Below, in pieces: positions 7,299 through 15,932 of a stretch of DNA of 64,000 bases (within the stretch, counting starts at the first letter, position 1; each line of letters begins with the position of its first letter). A program made the translations under genes and the position numbers. The notes under the pieces are model-generated. The model made no database searches, was not told the DNA's origin, and worked only from the letters and a program-made list of their open reading frames with translations. This DNA is from Gluconobacter sp. Dm-62 (lineage in GTDB: Bacteria; Pseudomonadota; Alphaproteobacteria; Acetobacterales; Acetobacteraceae): positions 62,001 through 126,000 of the forward strand of contig NZ_JAERLY010000003.1 of assembly GCF_018256155.1 (NCBI RefSeq), written 5' to 3'.

Positions 7299-8006
7299 TC
7301 AAAGAACGAGAGCTGTTCTGCAGATATCCCGCCACGACCACAGGACGGCACGGGCCTGTCCCTGAAGGTTCCAGAGCGGCAGAAGTCCGACGCCTCCATC
7401 CGCAACGCTCACCCGCGAGTCGGCGGAGTTGTCGCGGTTGTCGCCCATGACGAACAGGTGGTTTGCGGGAACGGTGAACGGGGCAACCGTGTCGAGTTCC
7501 CCGTCCTGCGACATTTTGAGAATGTCATGATGCACGTTTCCCGGCAGGATTTCTTCATAGCGTTCTGCGGGGTGCCAGACATTTTTGCGGCTTTCCTCGC
7601 GCGCAGGCCCCATGTCTTTCCATGGAAGCTCGGCTCCATTCAGGATAACGCGGCCGTGCACCAGTGCGACCGTGTCTCCGGGAAGGCCGATCACGCGTTT
7701 GACCCAGGTTTGTTGAAGATTGGCGGGTGCGCGGAACACGACCACGTCGCCGCGATGGGGGAGGCGCCCGAAGACGCGGGTGCCCGTTTCGGATGTGGGT
7801 TTCAGCAAAGTCCCGAACGGCAGATTGGCTGTGCTGAGACCATAGGACGGCACAACCACCCCAATCTGGTCGCCAATCATCAGCGTGGGCTCCATCGAAG
7901 CTGAGGGCACGATGTAAGCAGCCGCAAGGGCGGTGTGAATGGTCAGGGCGCCCAGAATGATGGGCAGGCAGGACAGGATGTCCCGGATGAACTTGCGCAG
8001 GGTCAT
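7299..8006 (-). CDS. lepB: signal peptidase I
   Basis: Removes signal peptides from exported pre-proteins on the outer face of the cytoplasmic membrane. The 235-residue product has one N-terminal membrane anchor (about residues 10-32), the catalytic serine in VPSASMEPTL (Ser37), the lysine base in WVKRVIGLPGD (Lys103) and the box E motif MGDNRDNSADSR. All catalytic elements are present. There is a single membrane segment rather than the two of E. coli, which is common in alphaproteobacteria. A GGAG element precedes the ATG. Confidence 0.95.
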   Translation of the reverse strand: MTLRKFIRDILSCLPIILGALTIHTALAAAYIVPSASMEPTLMIGDQIGVVVPSYGLSTANLPFGTLLKPTSETGTRVFGRLPHRGDVVVFRAPANLQQTWVKRVIGLPGDTVALVHGRVILNGAELPWKDMGPAREESRKNVWHPAERYEEILPGNVHHDILKMSQDGELDTVAPFTVPANHLFVMGDNRDNSADSRVSVADGGVGLLPLWNLQGQARAVLWSWRDICRTALVL

Positions 8007-8083
8007 GATGAGGGTCTCCGTGTCCTGAAGAGTGCCTCATGGGGCTCACAGAGCCAGTTAAACCTGCGTCAGGTCCTGTCATG

Positions 8084-8120
8084 AAAAAAGGGGCGTCCCG
8101 TCATGGGGCGCCCCTTTTTT
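8084..8120 (-). terminator. terminator of the etfB-etfA operon
   Basis: AAAAAAGGGGCG (8084-8095) pairs exactly with CGCCCCTTTTTT (8109-8120). It lies 22 bases past the etfA stop and could also act on plus-strand transcripts because both sides carry A/T runs. Confidence 0.85.
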
Positions 8121-8142
8121 GTCGTTTCAGCGAAAGAGCGCC

Positions 8143-9048
8143 TTACAGCGCTTTTTCGAGTTCCGGCAGGACTTCAAACAGATCGCCCACGATGCCGTAA
8201 TCGGCGACCTTGAAGATCGGCGCTTCGGGATCGGCGTTGATCGCCACGATCACGCGGCTGTCCTTCATGCCGGCCAGATGCTGGATCGCACCCGACAGGC
8301 CCACGGCGATATAGAGTTCCGGCGCCACGATCTTGCCGGTCTGGCCGACCTGCATCTCGTTGGGGGCAAAGCCGGAATCCACGGCCGCACGCGAGGCGCC
8401 GATAGCGGCGTTCAGCTTGTCGGCGATGGGCTCGAGCAGCTTGAAGTTCGCTGCATCCTTCATGCCCTTGCCGCCGGAAATCACCACGCGGGCAGATTCC
8501 AGTTCCGGACGATCGGATGCGGAAAGCTCGACCTTCACAAAGACGGATTTTTCGCTGGCCGGAGCCTCGATTGTCTCAATGGCGGCCGAGCCACCTTCAG
8601 CGGCGACCGGTTCGAAATTGGAGCCGCGGACCGTCAGTACCTTGATGCTGTCAGCAGAGCGGACCGTTGCCAGCGCATTACCGGCATAGATCGGGCGCAC
8701 GAACGTGTCGGCGTCCTTGATCTCGACCACATCCGGAATGGGCTGCACGTCCAGCAGGCCCGCCAGACGCGGCAGGATGTTCTTGCCGGTGGCGGAAGCT
8801 GCGGCCACGATGTGGCTGTAGTCCTTTGCGCGAGCGGCCAGCAGATCGGCAGCAGGCTCGGCCAGATCATTGACCAGACCCGGCACGCTGAGAACGCGCG
8901 TCACACCCGGCAGGGCGGCAGCGGCCTGTGCGCCGTCTCCGAACACGATGGCGTCGACGGCACCGAAGCGCGAGGCCGCGGCAACAGCCGAACGGGAAGC
9001 CTGACGGACTGCGCCGTTCTCGACTTCAACCAGAACAAGAGCGGTCAT
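8143..9048 (-). CDS. etfA: electron transfer flavoprotein, alpha subunit
   Basis: The FAD-carrying subunit of the ETF heterodimer, which takes electrons from acyl-CoA and other flavoprotein dehydrogenases. The 301-residue product has an N-terminal alpha/beta domain and a C-terminal FAD domain recognised by [26 protein letters not shown] and a terminal [15 protein letters not shown]. Its ATG overlaps the etfB stop by one base (TGATG), so the subunits are coupled. The gene order etfB-etfA with the ETF-quinone oxidoreductase just upstream gives the whole route to the ubiquinone pool in one place. Confidence 0.96.
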   Translation of the reverse strand: MTALVLVEVENGAVRQASRSAVAAASRFGAVDAIVFGDGAQAAAALPGVTRVLSVPGLVNDLAEPAADLLAARAKDYSHIVAAASATGKNILPRLAGLLDVQPIPDVVEIKDADTFVRPIYAGNALATVRSADSIKVLTVRGSNFEPVAAEGGSAAIETIEAPASEKSVFVKVELSASDRPELESARVVISGGKGMKDAANFKLLEPIADKLNAAIGASRAAVDSGFAPNEMQVGQTGKIVAPELYIAVGLSGAIQHLAGMKDSRVIVAINADPEAPIFKVADYGIVGDLFEVLPELEKAL

Positions 9049-9797
9049 CAGATCACCTTCGCTTCTGTCTTGAGCTTCTCGACCAGTTCGGCCGCGCTGT
9101 TCACTTTCACGCCTTCCTTGCGCTCCAGCGGTTCGGCCACGGAGACCACCGTCAGGCGCGACGCCGTATCGACGCCAAGGCTGTCGATCTCGACCGTCTC
9201 AAGCGGCTTCTTGCGGGCCTTCATGATGTTCGGCAGGGAGGCATAGCGCGGTTCGTTGAGGCGCAGATCCGCCGTCACTACGGCCGGGAGCGTGAGGGAC
9301 ACGACTTCCGTGCCGCCATCGATTTCGCGGGCAACTTCGATACGGCCATCGGCAACCGTCACAGCGCTGGCGAACGTGCCCTGCGGCCAGCCGAGCTTCG
9401 CGGCCAGGATCTGGCCCGTGGCGTTCATGTCGTCGTCGATCGCCTGCTTGCCCATGCAGATCAGGCCGGCTTCCTCGCGCGTGGCGATGGCCTTGAGCAC
9501 ATTGGCCACGGCGCGCGGCTCAAGCGTGTCGTCCGTCCGCACGAGAATGGCGCGATCCGCACCCATGGCCATGGCCGTGCGCAGTACGTCCTGCGCGGCC
9601 TGTGCGCCGACGGTCACGACCACGACTTCCTTGGCAGCGCCTTTTTCACGCAGGCGCACTGCTTCTTCGACTGCGATTTCGTCGAACGGATTCATGGACA
9701 TTTTCACGCCCTGCGTTTCGACACCGCTGCCATCGGCCGCTACACGTACCTTGACGTTGTAATCGACCACCCGTTTGACTGGGACCAGAACTTTCAT
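9048..9797 (-). CDS. etfB: electron transfer flavoprotein, beta subunit
   Basis: Partner of EtfA, binding AMP and docking donor dehydrogenases. The 249-residue product starts [16 protein letters not shown], the standard EtfB N-terminus, and carries [14 protein letters not shown] and the recognition-loop region with ALEPR-type residues. The ATG at 9797 follows GAAAG at a six-base distance; two upstream in-frame ATGs (9803, 9827) would add residues atypical of the family. About 100 bases separate it from the end of the ETF-quinone oxidoreductase gene on the same strand. Confidence 0.95.
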   Translation of the reverse strand: MKVLVPVKRVVDYNVKVRVAADGSGVETQGVKMSMNPFDEIAVEEAVRLREKGAAKEVVVVTVGAQAAQDVLRTAMAMGADRAILVRTDDTLEPRAVANVLKAIATREEAGLICMGKQAIDDDMNATGQILAAKLGWPQGTFASAVTVADGRIEVAREIDGGTEVVSLTLPAVVTADLRLNEPRYASLPNIMKARKKPLETVEIDSLGVDTASRLTVVSVAEPLERKEGVKVNSAAELVEKLKTEAKVI

Positions 9798-9903
9798 CGT
9801 CATCTTTCGCTGCTGTCGACGCCACAAAAACGGGCGTCACCGTAGCGGGACTGCCCGGAAAAGTCACATCCCGCTCCGGATGATCCCGTCTGCGGGAAGA
9901 AAT

Positions 9904-11544
9904 TCACATCCCGACGGGATAGTTCGGACCGCCGCCACCTTCAGGCGTGCACCAGTCGATGTTCTGCGTCGGGTCCTTGATGTCGCAGGTCTTGCAGTGC
10001 ACGCAGTTCTGGGCGTTGATCCGGAGCTGCCAGGCGTTTTCGCCCGTCTGTTCCTGTTCATAGACGCCAGCGGGGCAGTAACGGCTTTCGGGCGAATCGA
10101 ACACGTCGTGATTGACGGTCTGCCAGATCGCCTCGTTGCGCAGCTTGAGGTGAACCGGCTGGTTTTCCTCGTGATTCGTGCTGCTCAGGAAGACCGAACT
10201 GACGCGATCGAAAGTGATCTTTCCGTCAGGCTTGGGATACTCGATTTTCGTGCACAGCGAAGCCGGGCGCAGCGTCTCGTTATCGGCATGCGGGTGATGC
10301 AGCGTCCAGGGCGCACGGCCGCGCAGGATCATGCTGTCGATGCCAGCATAGATCGCGCCGAGCTTCATGCCCCATTTCGCGAAAGCCGGGCGGATATTGC
10401 GGACGTCACGCAGTTCGGACCACAGCCAGGACTGGCGGACGCGCGCCGTCATGCTGGCGGCTTCCTTCTTGTCTTTTTCCAGAGCCTCGGCCACGGCTTC
10501 AGCCGCGATCATGCCGGACTTCATGGCCGTATGCGTGCCCTTGATCTTGGGGACGTTCAGGAAGCCCGCGGAATCGCCAGCCAGAACGCCGCCGGGGAAG
10601 GTCAGGCGCGGAATGGACTGGAAGCCACCCTCGGACAGGGCGCGTGCGCCGTAGATCAGGCGCTTGCCGCCCTCGAAATGTTCCCGGAACGCCGGGTGCA
10701 GCTTGGTGCGCTGCATTTCCTCGAAAGGCGACAGATAGGTGTTGGCGTAATCGAGGCCGGTCACGAACCCAAAGCTGACCAGATTTTCCCCGAAATGATA
10801 GAGCCACGCCCCGCCATAGGTGTGATCGTCGAGCGGCCAGCCGAAGCTGTGCTGCACGAGGCCCGGGCGATGCTTTTCCGCCGGGATTTCCCAGACTTCC
10901 TTGACGCCGAGACCATAGGTCTGCGGATCGACGCCCTTGCGCAGGCCGAAACGCTTCATGGCGTGCCCCGTGAGGGAGCCGCGTGCGCCCTCGGTCAGGA
11001 TGGTCTGCTTCGCGCGCAGGATCATGCCGGGCGTGAAGTTCGGCCCGTGTTCGCCGTCGCGCTCGATGCCCATGTCGCCCGTAATCACACCGGCGACACG
11101 GTCGTTCTCGATGAACAGTTCCGCGCCCGAAAAGCCTGGATAGATTTCCACGCCCAGAGCCTCGGCCTGCTCGCCAAGCCAGCGGCAGACTTCCCCGAGC
11201 GAGACGACATAGTTCCCGTGATTGGCCATCTGCGGCATCACACGGTCCAGATACGGAACCTCGAAAGAACGCGTTTCGGTGAGGAACAGCATCCGCTCTT
11301 CCGTCACCTGTGTGCGCAGCGGGGCATCCAGATCGCGCCAGTTCGGTAGAAGCTCGTCGAGCGTGCGCGGCTCGATGACGGCGCCCGAGACGATATGGGC
11401 GCCGATCTCGCTGCCCTTTTCGATCAGGCAGATGCCCGCGTCCGGCATCAGCTGTTTCAGGCGGATCGCGGCGGACAGACCGGCGGGACCGCCACCGACC
11501 ACCACGACATCGAATTCCATTTCTTCGCGTTCGATCTGGGTCAT
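9904..11544 (-). CDS. electron transfer flavoprotein-ubiquinone oxidoreductase
   Basis: A monotopic membrane enzyme that passes electrons from reduced ETF to ubiquinone through FAD and a 4Fe-4S cluster. The 546-residue product opens with the dinucleotide-binding VVVVGGGPAGLSAAI (about residues 13-27), has the second FAD motif GDSAGFLNVPKIKG, and ends with a ferredoxin-like domain whose cysteines are in YCPAGVY and NCVHCKTCDIKDP. Length and cluster ligands match the family. It is 38 bases downstream of trmB and probably belongs to a metK-trmB-etf-QO transcription unit. Confidence 0.96.
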   Translation of the reverse strand: MTQIEREEMEFDVVVVGGGPAGLSAAIRLKQLMPDAGICLIEKGSEIGAHIVSGAVIEPRTLDELLPNWRDLDAPLRTQVTEERMLFLTETRSFEVPYLDRVMPQMANHGNYVVSLGEVCRWLGEQAEALGVEIYPGFSGAELFIENDRVAGVITGDMGIERDGEHGPNFTPGMILRAKQTILTEGARGSLTGHAMKRFGLRKGVDPQTYGLGVKEVWEIPAEKHRPGLVQHSFGWPLDDHTYGGAWLYHFGENLVSFGFVTGLDYANTYLSPFEEMQRTKLHPAFREHFEGGKRLIYGARALSEGGFQSIPRLTFPGGVLAGDSAGFLNVPKIKGTHTAMKSGMIAAEAVAEALEKDKKEAASMTARVRQSWLWSELRDVRNIRPAFAKWGMKLGAIYAGIDSMILRGRAPWTLHHPHADNETLRPASLCTKIEYPKPDGKITFDRVSSVFLSSTNHEENQPVHLKLRNEAIWQTVNHDVFDSPESRYCPAGVYEQEQTGENAWQLRINAQNCVHCKTCDIKDPTQNIDWCTPEGGGGPNYPVGM

Positions 11545-11582
11545 GATGTCAGGAAACTCGCTGAATAACTGAGATAAGGGTT

Positions 11583-12278
11583 TCAGGGACGGCGCGTGAA
11601 AGTCCAGTAGAACGGCACGCGCCCTTCGCGGAAGGCCTTGGCCTCATAGCGCGTGGGCGACCAGCCTTCGGGACGTTCTTTCGCCGGGGGCGGCGCATCG
11701 AACAGGTCCTGCTTGCCCATCACGTCCGTGACCCACTCCTGATAGACGGGATGGTCACTGGCGACGCGCCAGATGGCGCCGGGTTTCAGGACACGATGCA
11801 TCTGTTTGATATTTTCCGGATGCACGAAGCGGCGCTTGGCGTGCCGGGCCTTGGGCCACGGATCCGGGAACATCAGATACGCCCGGTCCAGGCATGCATC
11901 AGGCATGTCCTTGAGCAGCAGGCGGGCGTCTTCGGCCCAGATGCGGAAATGGGGAGGCGGCGTTGCCGTGTCTTCCTCGCCTTCGGGCACGAGGCGCGAA
12001 AGCAGCGAGCACAGGCCGTTCTCGAAAACCTCGGAGGCGATATAGCCGACATCCGGGTTCAGTTCGGACTGGCCGATGGCATGTTCGCCACCGCCGAAAC
12101 CGATTTCGAGAAAGACGCGCGAGACCGCATCGGAGAATCCCGCAGCGGGATTTTCCGGTGAAGTAAAGGAAAGCCGGGGCAGCGCCTTCTCAAGAAGGTG
12201 CTGCTGCCGGGCCCGGAGCGGATGGCCGCGTTGACGGCCATAAAGCCGCTCCGGCTGGGGTTTGAGAGACTCGACCAG
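11583..12278 (-). CDS. trmB: tRNA (guanine-N7)-methyltransferase, probable CTG start
   Basis: Methylates G46 of tRNAs using S-adenosylmethionine. In this frame the protein reads ERLYGRQRGHPLR, then the SAM-binding EIGFGGGEH, then FPDPWPKARHAKRRFV and the C-terminal SPTRYEAKAF, all diagnostic of TrmB. Between the metK stop (12294-12296, same frame) and ERLYGRQRG there is no ATG, GTG or TTG. The only plausible initiator is CTG at 12276-12278, giving 231 residues, the normal length. The next standard start (GTG 11990) would remove the SAM site. Translation may be coupled to metK termination 15 bases upstream. Product call firm; start uncertain. Confidence 0.85.
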   Translation of the reverse strand: MVESLKPQPERLYGRQRGHPLRARQQHLLEKALPRLSFTSPENPAAGFSDAVSRVFLEIGFGGGEHAIGQSELNPDVGYIASEVFENGLCSLLSRLVPEGEEDTATPPPHFRIWAEDARLLLKDMPDACLDRAYLMFPDPWPKARHAKRRFVHPENIKQMHRVLKPGAIWRVASDHPVYQEWVTDVMGKQDLFDAPPPAKERPEGWSPTRYEAKAFREGRVPFYWTFTRRP

Positions 12279-12293
12279 GGGTTTTCTGCCAGA

Positions 12294-13478
12294 TTACCGG
12301 TTCAGGGCGCCACGCAGCGTGGTGACCAGATCGGTCTGTTCCCAGGTGAAGTTGTCCAGAACCGGGTCCGGCGCACGGCCGAAATGGCCGTAAGCGGAGG
12401 TCGGAACATAGATCGGACGGTTCAGACGCAGATGCTTGCGGATGCCGCGCGGGGACAGGTCCACAACCTCGTTGAGGATTGCACCCAGACGGGCTTCGTC
12501 CACGTCCTTGCCCGTGCCGTCGAGGTCAACATAGACCGAGAGCGGCTTGGACACGCCGATGGCGTAGCTGAGCTGGATCGTGCAGCGGTCGGCAAGGCCG
12601 GCGGCCACGACGTTCTTGGCGAGGTAACGTGCGGCATAGGCTGCCGAACGGTCCACCTTCGTGGGATCCTTGCCGGAGAATGCGCCACCACCATGCGGGG
12701 CTGCGCCACCATAGGTGTCGACGATGATCTTGCGACCCGTCAGGCCGGCGTCGCCGTCCGGTCCACCGATGACGAAGTTGCCGGTCGGGTTCACGTAGAA
12801 CTCGTCTTCCGGGCAGGTCCAGCCTTCCGGCAGGATGCCGTTGACCACGTCGCGAAGCGTCTCGCGGATCGTGTTCTGGCTCATGCCTTCGACATGCTGC
12901 GTGGAAATCACGACGGACGTGACGCCAACGGGCTTGCCATCGACATAACGCAGCGTGACCTGGCTCTTGGCATCCGGCAGAAGGCCGACGCCACGGGCGT
13001 CACCGTTCTTGCGGTAGTCGCGGATGCGCTCGAGGATCGTCTGCGCATAGAACAGTGGCGCAGGCATCAGGTGTTCGGTTTCGCGCGTGGCGTAGCCGAA
13101 CATGATGCCCTGGTCACCAGCGCCCTCGTCCTTGTCGCTGCCGCTGTCAACGCCCTGGGCGATGTCGGCGGACTGTGCGTGCAGGTAAGAGGTGATTTCG
13201 GCCTTCTTCCAGGAAAAACCTTCCTGGTCGTAGCCGATGTCCTTGATGGCTTCACGGGCGCGGTCGATCAGCGTGTCTTCGACCTCTTTGGGGCCGCGGA
13301 CTTCACCGGCCAGGATGACGCGGTTGGTGGTGACCAGCGTCTCACAAGCAACACGCGCTTCCGGATCGGCCTGCAGATAGGCGTCCAGAACGGTATCGGA
13401 AATGCGGTCCGCCACCTTGTCGGGATGGCCCTCGGAAACGGACTCGGACGTGAAAAGGAAATCGCCGTGATTGCGCAC
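12294..13478 (-). CDS. metK: S-adenosylmethionine synthase
   Basis: Makes S-adenosylmethionine from methionine and ATP. The 394-residue product has the ATP-binding [10 protein letters not shown] near the N-terminus, the hexapeptide GAGDQG, and the P-loop-like [16 protein letters not shown] in the C-terminal half. The start is GTG 13478, seven bases after CGAGG. The gene precedes trmB, a SAM consumer, and the leader on its 5' side has two inverted repeats (13513-13640) that may be regulatory. Residues and length are normal. Confidence 0.96.
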   Translation of the reverse strand: MRNHGDFLFTSESVSEGHPDKVADRISDTVLDAYLQADPEARVACETLVTTNRVILAGEVRGPKEVEDTLIDRAREAIKDIGYDQEGFSWKKAEITSYLHAQSADIAQGVDSGSDKDEGAGDQGIMFGYATRETEHLMPAPLFYAQTILERIRDYRKNGDARGVGLLPDAKSQVTLRYVDGKPVGVTSVVISTQHVEGMSQNTIRETLRDVVNGILPEGWTCPEDEFYVNPTGNFVIGGPDGDAGLTGRKIIVDTYGGAAPHGGGAFSGKDPTKVDRSAAYAARYLAKNVVAAGLADRCTIQLSYAIGVSKPLSVYVDLDGTGKDVDEARLGAILNEVVDLSPRGIRKHLRLNRPIYVPTSAYGHFGRAPDPVLDNFTWEQTDLVTTLRGALNR

Positions 13479-13512
13479 TCAGGGACCTCGCAGGGAATGA
13501 GTGGTGAGAAGG

Positions 13513-13640
13513 GCCACAGCGTGCCTTGGCAGGCGGACTGTGGCATTCAGGGAGGGGACGGCTTGGCGGAATTGGGCGCAAGGGTCAAGGGGCTGTATGG
13601 GGTCCGAACGCGGTTTTCTGCGGAAAAGTGCGGAAAACCG
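13513..13640 (-). promoter_or_regulatory. structured metK leader / divergent promoter region
   Basis: The 302 bases between metK and the divergent xylitol dehydrogenase hold no gene. Two inverted repeats stand on the metK side: GCCACAG / CTGTGGC (13513-13519 and 13538-13544), enclosing a smaller TGCC-TT-GGCA hairpin, and CGGTTTTC / GAAAACCG (13611-13618 and 13633-13640). In RNA from the minus strand the first stem lies 34 bases before the metK start. SAM riboswitches are known before metK in some alphaproteobacteria; I cannot match this to a known class. Confidence 0.35.
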
Positions 13641-13780
13641 GCCTCAGATCACAAAAAAGAGAGCGTGGCCACCCGTTTCATTTTTCAACGACACCGTCCA
13701 TGCTGCGTTCGTATTCCCGGAACCATCAGTGCCCGCCATGAGGGCACCTCAGGAAAAACAGAGAGTTTGAGGCATTCGCA

Positions 13781-14569
13781 ATGTCGAATCAGTTTAGCGG
13801 TAAAGTCTGTCTGGTCACCGGCGCAGGTGGCAATATCGGTCTCGCGACCGCCCTCCGTCTGGCCGGGGAAGGGACGGCCATCGCCCTGCTGGACATGAAC
13901 CGCGAGGCTCTGGAAAAGGCGGAAGCCGCCGTCCGGGCAAAGGACGTCGAAGCCCGCTCCTATGTCTGTGACGTCACGTCCGAAGACGCCGTGACTGAAA
14001 CCGTGGACGCCGTGGTCCGGGACTTCGGCAGGATCGACTTCCTGTTCAACAATGCCGGTTATCAGGGCGCCTTCGCCCCGGTGCAGGACTACCCGTCCGA
14101 GGATTTCGCGCGCGTGCTGACGATCAACGTCACCGGCGCGTTCCACGTCCTCAAGGCCGTCACGCGCCAGATGATCACGCAGAACTACGGTCGCGTCGTC
14201 AACACTGCCAGCATGGCCGGTGTTAAGGGGCCGCCGAACATGGCCGCCTATGGTGCCTCCAAGGGCGCCATTATCGCCCTGACCGAAACGGCCGCGCTCG
14301 ATCTTGCCCCCTACAACATCCGCGTAAACGCCATCAGCCCCGGCTACATGGGCCCCGGCTTCATGTGGGAGCGTCAGGTCGAGCTTCAGGCCAAGGTCGG
14401 AAGCCAGTATTTCTCCACCGACCCCAAGGTGGTGTCCGAGCAGATGATCGGCAGTGTCCCGATGCGCCGCTATGGCGACATCAACGAGATCCCCGGCGTG
14501 GTGGCGTTCCTGCTTGGGGATGATTCCAGCTTCATGACGGGTGTGAACCTGCCTATTGCTGGCGGTTGA
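13781..14569 (+). CDS. xdh: NAD-dependent xylitol dehydrogenase (short-chain dehydrogenase)
   Basis: Interconverts xylitol and D-xylulose in the cytoplasm. The 262-residue SDR has the cofactor motif VTGAGGNIG (about residues 12-20), Asp38 after the second strand (LLDMN), which selects NAD over NADP, the NNAG motif, and the catalytic Ser144-Tyr157-Lys161. The sequence closely resembles the structurally studied Gluconobacter oxydans xylitol dehydrogenase, down to the GFMWERQVELQAKVGSQYF loop and the C-terminal GVNLPIAGG. It is divergent from metK and followed by a terminator. SDRs accept several polyols, so the in vivo substrate is not proven. Confidence 0.92.
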   Translation: MSNQFSGKVCLVTGAGGNIGLATALRLAGEGTAIALLDMNREALEKAEAAVRAKDVEARSYVCDVTSEDAVTETVDAVVRDFGRIDFLFNNAGYQGAFAPVQDYPSEDFARVLTINVTGAFHVLKAVTRQMITQNYGRVVNTASMAGVKGPPNMAAYGASKGAIIALTETAALDLAPYNIRVNAISPGYMGPGFMWERQVELQAKVGSQYFSTDPKVVSEQMIGSVPMRRYGDINEIPGVVAFLLGDDSSFMTGVNLPIAGG

Positions 14570-14600
14570 TCGGGGGAGTCCGGGCTCTGCCCGGGCCCGG

Positions 14601-14630
14601 CAGGGATCTTGATCCCCGCACCCTGTTTTT
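14601..14630 (+). terminator. terminator after xylitol dehydrogenase
   Basis: CAGGG (14601-14605) pairs with CCCTG (14621-14625), with an inner GGGATC-TT-GATCCC hairpin as an alternative fold, followed by TTTTT (14626-14630). It ends three bases before the convergent dapB. Confidence 0.65.
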
Positions 14631-14632
14631 GG

Positions 14633-15379
14633 TTAGCGTTTTAAGGCGTCGGCCATTGTGTAAAGGCCGGGCTGGCGGCTTGCGAGCCATTTTGCGGCCA
14701 GTAGCGCGCCTCTTGCGAAAACCCTGCGGTCCAGTGCGCGGTGGGACAGGGTGATCTGTTCGTCCGCGGCCATCAGAACAAGGTCATGCTCGCCCACGAT
14801 CTGTCCGCCGCGCAGCGAGGCGAATCCGATCGCCCCGTCCGGTCTGAGACCGTTCTGATCGGTCCGTGCCACGTCTTCCAGACTGACCCCACGTCCTTCC
14901 GCTACAGCCCGGCCAATCGCCAGCGCCGTGCCGGACGGGGCATCTAGCTTCTGGCGGTGATGAACCTCAAGGATTTCCGCATCGTAATCCGGCAGGCCCG
15001 CGCCAAGCTGTCGCGCGAGTTCCAGAAACAGCGTCAGCGCCGGTGAGAAATTGGCGGCCTGAAGGACGGGAATGTGCTGCGCCGCCGCATTCACGGCATC
15101 CTGCGCGCCCTGATCAAGCCCCGTCGTTCCCAGAACCCAGGCGCATCCGGCTTGCGCGAAGGCCGCCGCGTGAGCCGGGACGGTCGCGGCGTGGCTGACA
15201 TCAATCACCACATCGCAGCTTTTCGCGAGCGTGGCAGGATCGGTTGTGATGTTGCGCTGGGCATCTGCAGTGCGCGAAAGTCCGCCAACGAGGGCGTTGC
15301 CTGCTTCTTCGGCGCAGAGCGTTCCAAGCCGGCCCGTAATGCCGGCGATACCAATGCGGGGAGCGGAAATCAGGGTCAT
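14633..15379 (-). CDS. dapB: 4-hydroxy-tetrahydrodipicolinate reductase
   Basis: NAD(P)H reductase in lysine and meso-diaminopimelate synthesis. The 248-residue product has the N-terminal GIAGITGRLG nucleotide motif, the GTTGL turn, and the family signature EVHHRQKLDAPSGTA with the catalytic histidine pair and lysine. It is slightly shorter than the E. coli protein (273 residues), as in other acetic acid bacteria. It follows the HxlR-type regulator by 24 bases on the same strand, though a functional link between the two is not evident. Confidence 0.95.
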   Translation of the reverse strand: MTLISAPRIGIAGITGRLGTLCAEEAGNALVGGLSRTADAQRNITTDPATLAKSCDVVIDVSHAATVPAHAAAFAQAGCAWVLGTTGLDQGAQDAVNAAAQHIPVLQAANFSPALTLFLELARQLGAGLPDYDAEILEVHHRQKLDAPSGTALAIGRAVAEGRGVSLEDVARTDQNGLRPDGAIGFASLRGGQIVGEHDLVLMAADEQITLSHRALDRRVFARGALLAAKWLASRQPGLYTMADALKR

Positions 15380-15403
15380 AGTCGGTCCATCAGAACGGAA
15401 AAA

Positions 15404-15841
15404 TCAGGTGTTGGCGTCAAGCCGGGCGTCAAAACGGGTGCGGGCCGCCTCGATTTCGGGACGGTTGGACAGCGCCCACTGACCGAAGGCCTCCGTCAGC
15501 GTCCACAGCGACTCCCCGAGCGTCGTGAGTTCATAATCGACGCGCGGCGGAGTCGTCGGGGTGACGGTCCGCAAAACGAGGCCGTCGCGTTCCAGATTGC
15601 GCAGGGTGAGCGTCAGCATCCGCTGTGAAATTCCGTCGATCGCGCGGCGCAGTTCGCTGAACCGGTGCGGCCCGCGTCCGAGCGATTTGACGATCAGGAT
15701 GCTCCACTTGTCCGTCGTGCGCGCCAGAATAGAGCGGATAACCGCGCAGGCGTCGCTGCTATGTGTGTCGTCAGTCGGGGCCGCAGCCTGCACTGTGGCC
15801 GGCTTAGGGAGAGGGGCGGTTTCACTGACGCGAACATCCAT
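15404..15841 (-). CDS. HxlR-family transcriptional regulator
   Basis: A 145-residue winged-helix regulator. The HxlR domain spans about residues 30-130: CAVIRSILARTTDKWSILIV, then RFSELRRAIDGISQRMLTLTLRNLERDGL, then DYELTTLGESL. Cys32 sits at the conserved N-terminal position used as a thiol switch in YodB/HypR-type members. It is divergent from an FMN azoreductase, an arrangement that recalls YodB control of azoR1 in Bacillus, so a quinone- or electrophile-sensing repressor is a reasonable inference. The first 25 residues are proline- and threonine-rich and not conserved. Confidence 0.88.
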   Translation of the reverse strand: MDVRVSETAPLPKPATVQAAAPTDDTHSSDACAVIRSILARTTDKWSILIVKSLGRGPHRFSELRRAIDGISQRMLTLTLRNLERDGLVLRTVTPTTPPRVDYELTTLGESLWTLTEAFGQWALSNRPEIEAARTRFDARLDANT

Positions 15842-15885
15842 GTGCCTATGGCTCCGGAATGTGCCTTCTTGCGGCGGGGTTCAAA

Positions 15886-15920
15886 GGTTCCTTATCTGGT
15901 GCTGGTTACGATCAGGAACC
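15886..15920. promoter_or_regulatory. inverted repeat between HxlR gene and azoR
   Basis: GGTTCCT (15886-15892) and AGGAACC (15914-15920) form a perfect 7-bp inverted repeat with a 21-base centre, ending 12 bases before the azoR ATG. It is in the right place for the divergent HxlR protein to bind, but it resembles no HxlR operator that I know. Confidence 0.35.
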
Positions 15921-15932
15921 GGAAAGATCAAA

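Noticed and set aside
7170-7904. Plus-strand frame over tRNA-Pro and lepB
   Set aside because: It begins inside a tRNA gene and lies opposite lepB, whose catalytic residues are clear.
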